From assembly GCA_013349615.1 (NCBI GenBank), contig DUZJ01000006.1, positions 1 through 64,000 on the forward strand: DNA of 64,000 nt, written 5' to 3'. Position numbers and translations under genes: made by a program. This DNA is from Planctomycetota bacterium. Its GTDB lineage: Bacteria; Planctomycetota; Phycisphaerae; Sedimentisphaerales; Anaerobacaceae. This document shows, one piece after another, positions 42,911 through 51,900 of the stretch (position 1 is its first letter; every line of letters starts with the position of its first letter). The notes beneath the pieces were generated by a model, which was not told where the DNA came from, did no database searches, and saw nothing but the letters and a program-made list of their open reading frames with translations.

Positions 42911-45490
42911 TCAATCTTCTTTGAATGCCTCTTCGGCAACTTTAAGAGCGTTAATGATTTCCGGCGACCTTACTCCTTCTACCCATTTGCTTACGAAAGA
43001 TACCGTTGACCTCTGATATTCCTCAGAAAGATACTCGTGTAACGGAATGAACGAGTCAAAGTCTTCAGGAAAGTATCGTGTAAACTTGAAGTCCACTCCG
43101 TTTCTCTCCCACCCATCAAACAAATCCAATACTTGTCGTTCTAATTTTGGAGGCAAGTCATACAAACGCATAACTTCTGCGTCGATGGCTAACATCTTTC
43201 TCTTAGCTTCTTTGGTGTCTAAGTCCGTCTGAAAAACTTTACTCGCCGAGGAAAATAACTCAAAGTATTTTTTTACTAAACGGCTCACCCTGTTCAGAGC
43301 CTCCTTTCCTACATCTGGTATTGGTAATGCCCTAATCATTCCCGTAAGAACGGTTCGCTTTGTCCCATGGCAGTAAGCATACGCATTTGCCAATGGAGAA
43401 TTCAGTATTGCCCACAAAACCTCGAGCGACCACACCTCAGTTTGTGGACGAACTACTAAGAAACTGCTTGTGACAGGATGACCTTCATAATCTATTAACG
43501 CCTTCAATCGCCATGGTCCCCGACTTACTGGTGCGTAATTAAGCAAAACTTGTGATATCCGTTTGTCAGTTCCCCTCCTCCGACTACGTATCGCTTCCGA
43601 CCGAATGTTTAAGTACCAAACTTTTGGTTGTTCGGTTATTTTAAGATCGTTATGAAATTTCAAAAATCCCCTACTTCCCCCTGTAAACTTTGTCTTACTA
43701 AATGTGGTAACACCTTCTGGTAAATCCTTACCCTTGAAGTCAAATCCCTTCCCTATATCCGCTATTTCTTCTAAGGGTACAAGTTTTATGCAATATTCCC
43801 AAACAGGTCTAAGTTCAGGAGTACGCAAATCATAATCATCTGAATCTAAAAAACGAGCTTGTGGTATCATTTCTTTTGGTGCACTGTAACGATCTCTAAA
43901 CTCATCCAGAGTTTTTTCCCTGACCCTCACATATCTTGTTTTGTTTGTAATTCTCCTAGAAGTTTTCTTTCGTCCCAAGACAACGGCGCATTCATGATCA
44001 GCGGAGGGAAAAACATTATCAGGCAAAACATATACTTCATATATTTCAAAACCCTTAATCAAAATTTTCCGTAATGAAATGCTATTTACACTGTTTAGAA
44101 AGCCACGAGGAAGGATCACACCAAGTACTGAGTTAGTAGGCATATAAGGTAATGTTCGAGCCAGCACTTCTGAAGCTTTGTTGCCGTACTGCAAACTGAT
44201 ACCCTTTTCAGAATAACCGGATTTTTCTTCTGGAGTAAAATTTTGGAATGGTGGATTACATAATAAAATCGTTGAATTACTTGCTAACTTAGTAAGAACT
44301 TCGCCTTCGTACACATCCGCTGACTTCAACTGCCAACCATTCGGATTTGGAACATCGGCCAAAGTCAATGACAGTTTTGCAATCTCTCTGGCAAAAGAAT
44401 CAATCTCTACACCAAACAAATGATTTTTGAGGTAATCATGGCGTTTCTGGGAATTGTGTTCTTGAATCATCTCTCGAAGCAGTCGGGCAGCAGAAACGAG
44501 AAACGGTGCATGGCCACAAGTCGGTTCCAGCACCATGCGATCATATTCTGGGATCTCCTCAATCCAGGACGAAAGCTGCCACACTATATAATCCACCAAA
44601 TATGATGGCGTAGCGTGAATACCCAATGCTTTTCTTATATCTCTCGTAATTAGAGTGTTTTCGTAAACATACGCAAGAGATTCAATAGTCAAATGCCTTA
44701 AGCTGCCCAATTTCTTGAGCAGCTTTGCAGCTGCTTTCAGGCCTTCTTCTTGTTTTTGTGTTACTTTTTCTTCTGCCTGTTCCGCATTATAATGGTTATG
44801 GACTTTTCGTAGCGTCCCAGATACATCGTCCAAATTTATGTCAGAGAACCCTGAAACTTTTTTGTCTGTTAAGATTTTTGCAGCCAATAACCGAAAAACT
44901 GACTGAAACAACCATCGCCCTAAATCCTCATCTATATTTGGCTTTCCAAGTTCGTTATGAAGGGCATCGCACATTCTTCTTAATAGCTTCGACAGGTGGT
45001 TGCCCATTTCATGTTCAAAAAGCGGCATCAGTCCAACATCTACAAAGTCCAGTTGATACTGAGGATCCAAGCGACCGAGAGTCTTTGCACGATAGATGCT
45101 TTCTGGAGCAAATTTTTTGCGATGCTCATGGAAAAAAATGGCAACTTTATCAGCCGAAACTTTATCTTCAAGCGTAGGCCTTTGAGCTGTGAAACTCCAC
45201 CATTGAAGTTCTTCTCGGGAACATGCAAAAAGAACAGGAGCTCCGAGACCACGATAGCTTGTAACCAATCCTTCTATGGATTGCCCACCCAACAAATCTG
45301 TATCTACGCCTGCTACACATGCGCTCCTAGCGTCGTAGGTTTGGTGTGCAAACCCAGCCAGAGGAACCTGATGTGGGCCAGAAGTGTCTACGTAAGCATA
45401 GTTCTCTTGTAAAAGAGGTTCACGATAACCGCACTTAGCCAGGTATGGACGGAGTTCTCGAGTTGTAATAAGTCTTTCACCGATAACTGC
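42911..45490 (-). CDS. N6-adenine DNA methylase with specificity domain; start unclear
   Basis: The track ORF (45295 down) misses 65 upstream residues that are clearly coding (ERLITTRELRPYLAKCGYREP...) and extend to a TGA at 45491-45493. No ATG, GTG or TTG precedes them in that frame. An ATG at 45494 with AAAGGAG abutting it is one frame off and stops after five codons, so either one base is wrong or a rare start is used. The methylase core has EPTCGHAPFLVSAARLL (SAM site) and LLCNPPFQNF (NPPF, N6-adenine type). The C-terminal 330 residues resemble a target-recognition domain (LEEIADIGKGFDFKGKDLP; LPIPDVG). Similar to type IIG or type I M proteins. No nuclease domain is recognised. Confidence 0.82.
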   Translation of the reverse strand, partial: AVIGERLITTRELRPYLAKCGYREPLLQENYAYVDTSGPHQVPLAGFAHQTYDARSACVAGVDTDLLGGQSIEGLVTSYRGLGAPVLFACSREELQWWSFTAQRPTLEDKVSADKVAIFFHEHRKKFAPESIYRAKTLGRLDPQYQLDFVDVGLMPLFEHEMGNHLSKLLRRMCDALHNELGKPNIDEDLGRWLFQSVFRLLAAKILTDKKVSGFSDINLDDVSGTLRKVHNHYNAEQAEEKVTQKQEEGLKAAAKLLKKLGSLRHLTIESLAYVYENTLITRDIRKALGIHATPSYLVDYIVWQLSSWIEEIPEYDRMVLEPTCGHAPFLVSAARLLREMIQEHNSQKRHDYLKNHLFGVEIDSFAREIAKLSLTLADVPNPNGWQLKSADVYEGEVLTKLASNSTILLCNPPFQNFTPEEKSGYSEKGISLQYGNKASEVLARTLPYMPTNSVLGVILPRGFLNSVNSISLRKILIKGFEIYEVYVLPDNVFPSADHECAVVLGRKKTSRRITNKTRYVRVREKTLDEFRDRYSAPKEMIPQARFLDSDDYDLRTPELRPVWEYCIKLVPLEEIADIGKGFDFKGKDLPEGVTTFSKTKFTGGSRGFLKFHNDLKITEQPKVWYLNIRSEAIRSRRRGTDKRISQVLLNYAPVSRGPWRLKALIDYEGHPVTSSFLVVRPQTEVWSLEVLWAILNSPLANAYAYCHGTKRTVLTGMIRALPIPDVGKEALNRVSRLVKKYFELFSSASKVFQTDLDTKEAKRKMLAIDAEVMRLYDLPPKLERQVLDLFDGWERNGVDFKFTRYFPEDFDSFIPLHEYLSEEYQRSTVSFVSKWVEGVRSPEIINALKVAEEAFKED

Positions 45491-45705
45491 TCATCTCCTT
45501 TAAAACCCTACTGTTATATACTGAAAAAACCAACCATACATTCTAATTATCGTTAACGGTGGCTTTCCCACATTAATTTTCGCACACTGCTAACTATCCA
45601 AATACAATACCCAAAATTGTAATTCCAGTCAAATATTTAGTAGACAGTCGATTTAGCGTGCAGCGGGAATTAAAATGAAATTTTAATAAAATTGTTCGAT
45701 TTTCA

Positions 45706-45734
45706 TTGAACATTCAGAAGCAGTTTGGTATAAT
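45706..45734 (+). promoter_or_regulatory. Strong sigma-70 promoter upstream of nadK
   Basis: TTGAAC (45706-45711), 17 bases, TATAAT (45729-45734), in AT-rich DNA of the methylase-nadK gap. Transcription would start near 45741, exactly where a series of three hairpins begins, giving a leader of about 490 bases. Confidence 0.75.
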
Positions 45735-45741
45735 ATAAATC

Positions 45742-45798
45742 GCCATAGAAATGGCAGGTATTTAGCGGAGAACCGCAAGTCTTCGTATCAGCAGATAC
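45742..45798 (+). promoter_or_regulatory. Three consecutive mini-hairpins at the start of the nadK leader
   Basis: GCCAT-AGAA-ATGGC (45742-45755), GCGG-AGAA-CCGC (45765-45776) and GTATC-AGCA-GATAC (45785-45798). Each stem is perfect, each loop has four bases of similar sequence, and spacers are 9 and 8 bases. They begin right at the predicted transcription start. Not a riboswitch class I can name; mini-ykkC (guanidine-II) has hairpin pairs but with ACGR loops. Confidence 0.6.
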
Positions 45799-45923
45799 AC
45801 GCCAAAAAAGTTCAAAGTCAAAGGAAACTACGAACTATGAACAATGAACTACTCACAAGCATCGAGAATCAAACTTTAGCTCACTTTAGGCACTTTAGCC
45901 CACTTTTTACTAATTTCCCCTCT

Positions 45924-46155
45924 ACAACTGTAGAGAGCGCACTACAAATCGCTCATTTTATGCAAAACAAACCCAATTTCCAAAAAGCCCAAATGAACGT
46001 AAATATGGTATTAACAGGGGATTATGAAAAAAAGACACTTGGTGAACGTGGGAAAAACAAACCCAATTCAAAGCCAATACAAACCCAATCAAACCCAATT
46101 AAAGCCAATAAAATGCCAAAACAAACCCAATACAAACCCAATTCAAACCCAATTT
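45924..46155 (+). repeat. Dispersed phased-A-tract repeat, copy 2 (nadK leader)
   Basis: Close copy of 2843-3078: same ACAACTGTAGAG start, a weaker inverted repeat (TGTAG...CTACA), TTTTATGCAAAACAAA, GACACTTGG, then the AAACCCAAT/AAAGCCAAT array with about 10.5-base period. The frame is open into nadK, which is why the track fuses them. Confidence 0.75.
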
Positions 46156-46229
46156 TAGTTGATTGTTGTAACGGCTTTGTCGATAATTTATTGGAAAAGA
46201 CTGAGAATTTAATTGTTTTAGGCGATAAG

Positions 46230-47105
46230 ATGGCAACAAGCGGCTTACCTAAATTAGTGGTCTTCAGCGACCCGAAAAAGGGACACGTCGCTGAGATAAT
46301 TACGGAATTTCTCAATTTTGTAAAGAGCAGGGCCGAGGTCATTGTAAGCTGCGGTATAGAGGAATGCACGGTCGATATTTTGAAAGAGGCAGACTTCGCG
46401 GTCGTCTTCGGCGGCGATGGCAGTATTACCTCGGCTGCAAGACAACTTAGCCAGGTGAATGTGCCGGTCATAGGCGTAAACCTCGGCAAGCTCGGCTACC
46501 TGGCCGAATTCAACGTCTCTGAGCTTAAAGAATTTTTTCCTTCCTTAACGGCAGGAAAAGCCCACACAGACAAACGCATGATGTTGGGTTGTGGTATTTT
46601 CAGCAATGGCGAGGAGAAATTCCGCTCAGCAGCCATCAATGATGTTGTTGTCACGGCCGGGCCGCCTTTTAAGATGATTGAGCTGAAGATGTCGGTGGAT
46701 GGCCAGCCGCTTGCCGTTTGTATAAGCGACGGCCTTATAATTTCCACGCCGACGGGGTCCACCGCGTATAATCTCTCGGCGGGTGGGCCTATACTTTCGC
46801 CAAAGATGGAGGCAATGGTGATTACACCAATGTGTCCCCATTCGCTTAGCTTCCGGCCAATCGTTATCAATGCCGACAGTAAAGTGGAGGTGTTTGGGGT
46901 CCGTGTTAATGAAGGCACAACGGTTTCGATGGATGGGCAGGTTTCCTGCAAACTGTCGATTGATGACGTGGTGAGAATCGAAAGGCATAAAGGCGATTTC
47001 CTGGTGGTCAATAATCCGCTTCGGACGCAGTGGGACACTTTAGCTACTAAACTAAGCTGGGCTGAAAAGCCGAAGTATAAGAGGAACGGGAAGCCGACTA
47101 ACTAA
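46230..47105 (+). CDS. nadK: NAD kinase
   Basis: Phosphorylates NAD to NADP. The track ORF starts at 45837 inside repeat DNA; ATG 46230 (MATSGLPKLVVFSDPKKGH) gives 291 residues, normal for the family. Signature motifs: VVFGGDGSITSAAR, NLGKLGYLAEF, ISDGLIISTPTGSTAYNLSAGGPI and GTTVSMDGQ. The Shine-Dalgarno is weak (TTTTAGGCG). It follows a 490-base leader with three hairpins and a phased repeat, which suggests post-transcriptional control, though nothing shows what signal is used. Confidence 0.94.
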   Translation: MATSGLPKLVVFSDPKKGHVAEIITEFLNFVKSRAEVIVSCGIEECTVDILKEADFAVVFGGDGSITSAARQLSQVNVPVIGVNLGKLGYLAEFNVSELKEFFPSLTAGKAHTDKRMMLGCGIFSNGEEKFRSAAINDVVVTAGPPFKMIELKMSVDGQPLAVCISDGLIISTPTGSTAYNLSAGGPILSPKMEAMVITPMCPHSLSFRPIVINADSKVEVFGVRVNEGTTVSMDGQVSCKLSIDDVVRIERHKGDFLVVNNPLRTQWDTLATKLSWAEKPKYKRNGKPTN

Positions 47106-47153
47106 AATATGCTCAATTGCGAACATGCCCGCGAGAACGGGGTATTTAATATT

Positions 47154-48854
47154 ATGAAAAACCGCCTTTTTATTATGTTGGCAGCGGCGTTTTTTGCCAC
47201 ATTATCGGAAACAGCCCGGCCTCTGACTCCGTCAGGGATTGCGAATCCGGCGATTAGGCGTCCGGTTGGCCCTGCGACGGTTCCGCAGAGCAGTATCCGC
47301 AGCGGCCTGTTTCCCAGTCGTAACCCGGTTGATACGACCGGTAATCTGATGATTACGGGCAACGTTGCCGACGGCAGGCACTTTCAAGGTACAGTGCCGT
47401 ATGATGCGGTTTCAGCTTTTGCAGGCACAACGAATTCAACGACGCTTGATTCTTTTTTGAGGCGTTCGGCCGGCACAGGAGCTTTAGGCGCGCAGCCGGG
47501 CAGATATACCCCGTATTATTCCCCATCAGGAACAGTAACCACAATGAGACCGGGCCTGCGTAGTGTTATCAGGCCGCCAACTGCAACGATAGAGGGCAAA
47601 GCTGCGGAAGGATTTGCTGTGCCGACCGGGGCCCGAGAACAGCGTTTGGCAAGCCCGGAGATGGGTATTCCAAGTATCAAATACAGGCCGATGAGGCTTA
47701 GTCCGCAGCAGCTCGAAAGACTGATTTCAGACGGGGTCCTTACTCACGCAGAAGCCAAAAAACTGGGGGATGAACAAAACGTGGGCCAAACGGAACGTTT
47801 GCAGCGAGATATACAACAGTTGCAACACAGAGCGCCTACGCTTCGGCAAAGCCTGATTGTCCGGGATGAATCTTTGCGGCCATTTAGTAAGCCTGAGCGG
47901 ACTGGTGATATATTACAACCGCCTAAGCTTCAAAAGCTGGAAGAGGAGCCCGGCAAAGACAAACAGCGGGCCCTTGTCCGGGATAAAGTATTTGCGCCCG
48001 CCAAAGGCGGGCTGACAGAGCTGCGTACGCAGGGGCAGCTCGATGTTTATGAGCGGATGAAGCAGCAGCTCGAGAACATTCAAAAAACGCGTGAGCAATT
48101 GCGCACGCCGGAAAAGAGACAAGAGGGAGCCGGCAGTGAAGATAAAGGCGTGGATGTGAAGTTATCAGATTTGACGCGCCAAAGGCAGGCACTTTCGACA
48201 GGTGAAGAAATAGAAGCGTTTGAGGCCGAGCTCGAAAGACAGGCAATAGGCGACAAACAACAAGATGAACTTACCGAGCTTGAGTTAGCCGCCAGAGCGA
48301 AAAGCATTATGGGCGCACACAAGACCTTTGCTTCCTACTCGAATGACAAGTTCAATCAGCATATACGGGCTGCGGAGCAATATCTAAAGGAGGGCAAGTA
48401 CTACCGGGCTGCGGGCACTTATACTCTTGCGTCGATTTACAAGCCGGACGACCCCCTTGCCTACGCGGGCAAGAGCCATGCGTTATTCGCGGCCGGCGGA
48501 TATATGAGCAGCTCGCTATTTCTTTCCAGGGCTTTAGAGATTTTCCCCGAGTACGCACGGTTCAAGATAAACCTTGTGGCCATGGTAGGTGACAGGGACA
48601 AGCTGGAAAGCAGAATAGCTGATATTAAACAATGGCTGGAAAGGACCGGCGCTGCTGAACTGCAGTTTCTGTTAGGCTACGTTTATTACCAGATGGGCAG
48701 GGCCGGTGAAGCCAAAAAAGCGATAGACGCCGCTTATGAGAAGCTGCCTGACTCGCCGGCCGTAATTGCGCTTAAGAAAGCCATTGACAGCGCAATAACA
48801 GAAAACAGAGGACAGAAAACAGAGGACAGAAAACAGAGCACACAAAACAGATAA
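47154..48854 (+). CDS. Secreted TPR-containing protein with repeat-derived C-terminal tail
   Basis: 566 residues from ATG 47154 (the track start 47109 lacks a ribosome site). Signal peptide KNRLFIMLAAAFFATLSETA. Residues 20-150 are Pro/Thr/Gly-rich and probably unstructured, 180-370 are Gln/Arg/Lys-rich and helical (ERLQRDIQQLQHRAPTLRQ, YERMKQQLENIQKTREQLR), and 380-540 hold TPR-like helices (AAEQYLKEGKYYRAAGTYTLASIYKPDDPLAYAGKSHALFAAG, QFLLGYVYYQMGRAGEAKKAID). The last 17 residues (ENRGQKTEDRKQSTQNR) are encoded by a tandem ACAGAAAACAGAGG repeat. Function unknown. Confidence 0.75.
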   Translation: MKNRLFIMLAAAFFATLSETARPLTPSGIANPAIRRPVGPATVPQSSIRSGLFPSRNPVDTTGNLMITGNVADGRHFQGTVPYDAVSAFAGTTNSTTLDSFLRRSAGTGALGAQPGRYTPYYSPSGTVTTMRPGLRSVIRPPTATIEGKAAEGFAVPTGAREQRLASPEMGIPSIKYRPMRLSPQQLERLISDGVLTHAEAKKLGDEQNVGQTERLQRDIQQLQHRAPTLRQSLIVRDESLRPFSKPERTGDILQPPKLQKLEEEPGKDKQRALVRDKVFAPAKGGLTELRTQGQLDVYERMKQQLENIQKTREQLRTPEKRQEGAGSEDKGVDVKLSDLTRQRQALSTGEEIEAFEAELERQAIGDKQQDELTELELAARAKSIMGAHKTFASYSNDKFNQHIRAAEQYLKEGKYYRAAGTYTLASIYKPDDPLAYAGKSHALFAAGGYMSSSLFLSRALEIFPEYARFKINLVAMVGDRDKLESRIADIKQWLERTGAAELQFLLGYVYYQMGRAGEAKKAIDAAYEKLPDSPAVIALKKAIDSAITENRGQKTEDRKQSTQNR

Positions 48855-48947
48855 CAGAGGCCTTTTTTTCTGACTTCTGACTTCTCCGTAAGTCCACTTG
48901 GGGACGCCTTACGGCGGAGTCCCAAGGACTAACATCTGTCCTGCAAG

Positions 48948-51900
48948 TTAGTTTTTACCGGCCTTATCTATTACCTTAATCGTATCCGTGGCTTCAAATT
49001 GTGTTCCGTCGGTGAATCGGCCGGTGATTTTTAGGTTGATATCGCCTACCTCAAGTATAGCCTGAACCTTTTCGCGGCTGAACTTTGCGGTTGCAAGCTG
49101 CGCCTGCTCATCGACTGAGAACTGCTCAGGTTGAATTTCGTTTCCAAGGAAAACACTGTTTGGGTCAATATCGGCAATATTGTAGTCTTCGGGCAGCCAG
49201 ATATAGCAGGTAATCGATTTGCCTTTGCTTGCCAGATTTATAGTACGAGGGACAATCCTAACCTCGGCCGGTAGCGGCGCCTCGTAAGCACCCATATCGA
49301 TTCGCGCACCCATTACGCGCGGGTTGCCGTCGAGGTCTGTCTCGTTTGGTTCAGGTATGTAATTCGGGTCGCCAGCGTCTATGCACGGTGAAGTGGGGAG
49401 CAGATGATAATCGCCATCAATCCAGGTGCCGTTTGCATCCCAATAACCCTGTGCCATAAAGCACGGGTCGGCGTCGATATTTCCTTGGCCGGGGTGGCCA
49501 CCCTGGATATCGCTGAAGTTCACATTGGCGTAACCGGGTATTTGTGTGGCTGAGTTGCCCCAGAGGATGCAGCTCGTTAGATTTACGGTGCTATCTCTTG
49601 CGCAGTTAAGTGTTCCGCCATTTCCCGGAGCAGCATTTGCAGTTAACAGACAGTTAGTCAGGGTCGGACTACTGTGGTAGTCGATGTACATTCCGCTGCC
49701 ATCTTCACCGGCCATGTTTGCGATGAATGTGCAGCCGGTGAAGGTCGGACTGCCTGCGATGCTGTACATTACGCCGCCGCGTCTTGCAGCGGAGTTGTTG
49801 GTAAATGTGCAGTGGATTATGTTTGGCTCGGTGTCCCAACTGAACATTGCGCCTCCGTATTTAGCGGCGGAGTTTTCCTTTAGAATGCAATTTGTTATCG
49901 TAGGATTGGCTCCGTGACGACAATAGATTCCGGCACCCCATATCGACCATGCGTTCGTGATAGTAAAGCCGTCAATTCGTGTTTCTTTTCCTTCGTTGGT
50001 GTGGAAGTAGAAGGCCCGGCCGAAGTTTTGACAATCTATGATGCATTTTTTCGGGCCGGCTTCGCTGCGAAGAGTAATTGCCTTGCCGCGAAGATTCAGG
50101 TCTTTATTGCCGAGGCCTCTATAGACACCGTCGCTTACAAGGACAATATCACCATCAATCGCAGCATCAATGGCATGTTGAATTGTGCCAAAGTCCTGCG
50201 GCACGCGCAGCGGGCCGGTTACTTTTAGCTCAACCGTTACGGTGCGAAGGCGGTTTGGCGCCTGCGTGTCCGAGATAATCAGGGCGCACGTATTTACTCC
50301 GTGAGTAATGCCCGAAGGGTCTACAGTAATGATTATGTCGTCGAGCTCCCCTGAAGCGAGTGTGCCCGCTGAGGGCGAAATGGTGAGCCAAGGGCAGTCT
50401 TCGGCCAGCTCGTAAGTTAGCTCTACACCGCCTGCGTTGCCGACAGTAAGGGTCTTTTGATGTAAGTTTGGGTCGCCCTGGCGGAGGTTGAATGTAATGT
50501 TGGCCGGGGCGACTACTATGGTGGCGGCAGCAGGGTTGTATTCATAAGCTCCCATGTCGACAACGGCAATCACACGAGGATTACCACCTAAATCCGTAGG
50601 CGGCAGGCCACCAGGAGGGGAATTCGTTCCGGCGTCGATACACGGAGAGTCAGGGGAGAGATACGGCTGTGTGTCCAGGAGAAATTTTGGATTCGCACCA
50701 GTATTTCCTGTGCCCGGCCCCTCCGGGTTCCAGCCCTGGATGCAACTGTAGTTTATGACAACGTCCAGAACGGACATTAGTATGGCGTCGTTGTGGTTTC
50801 CCCAGATAATGCAGTTTGTGAAAGGCCCGGGACATCGACTGACGGTCACGTCACCGGTGTTGTAAATAAGCGTAGAGTTTGTTATTGGGCCTGTGCATTG
50901 GTATATTCCGCTGCCCGGGTAGGAAGGAGAGCTGTTACCTGTGATGACACAATTGTTTATTTGTGCGTCACAGCAGTATAGTCCGCCGCCATACCCATTG
51001 GTGGTGGAATTATCGGCTATGGTACAATTTATGATCTTGCTGTTCTGGGCAGCACGGGCAATTGCGCCTCCGTATCGAGCTATGTTGTTGCTGATTGTAC
51101 AGTTGGCAATTAAAGGATTACTGGCTGCCGCCGGGGATTTGGAGCATCCGATTCCGCCACCTTCGGAGTGAGCAGCATTGTTGCCGGTGATTGTGCAGTT
51201 GATAATTATCGGGTCGCACCGCACACAGTAGATTCCGCCGCCGTTCCAGTCGGCGGTGCAGTCGGCAATGATACATTTGGTGATTGTTGGGCTGCTATAA
51301 CGACAGTAGATACCACCGCCGTCATAACCGGCCTTGGAGTTTGCGTAGCCGTTGATGATAGTCAAGCCGGCCAAAACGCAGTTTGGACCTTCGCCGCTCT
51401 GTACCTTGAATCCTCGGTGTGCGACGGTTTTGGTGCCCTGGCAATTAATCACAGTTGCCCGGACTACAGCGGGGTCGTCAGGGTTGACACTTCGAATTGT
51501 AATGGCCTTTCCGCGTGGGTCTATGTCTCGGTTTCCGTCTCCGATATATGTTCCCGGTGCGATAACGACGGTATCGCCGTCTATGGCCGCATCGACTGCA
51601 GCCTGAATAGTCTCATATTCCTGCGGGACGCGCAGGGTGTAGGGCGTGCGAAAAGGCACAAAGACTAACGCCTGGGCCTGGAGGCCGGCATAGTCGGCTT
51701 GCACAGTGACGTGTTGAGGTCCGTCGATATCGTAAGTTTGGAGCAGGCCGGAGGCATCAATAATAACGAGATTCTGCGGCCAGGCCGTCCAGAGGGCCGA
51801 GTGCGTTACATCCCTTGTCCCGCCCTGCTCATAGTGAGCGACCGCCTTGTATCTGCCGGTGCAGTTCTCCCTGACCTTCGGGGGGCCGATTATTTCAAGA

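Noticed and set aside
45742-45798. Mini-ykkC (guanidine-II) riboswitch
   Set aside because: That class has two hairpins with ACGR loops; here there are three with AGAA/AGCA loops and the gene is nadK.
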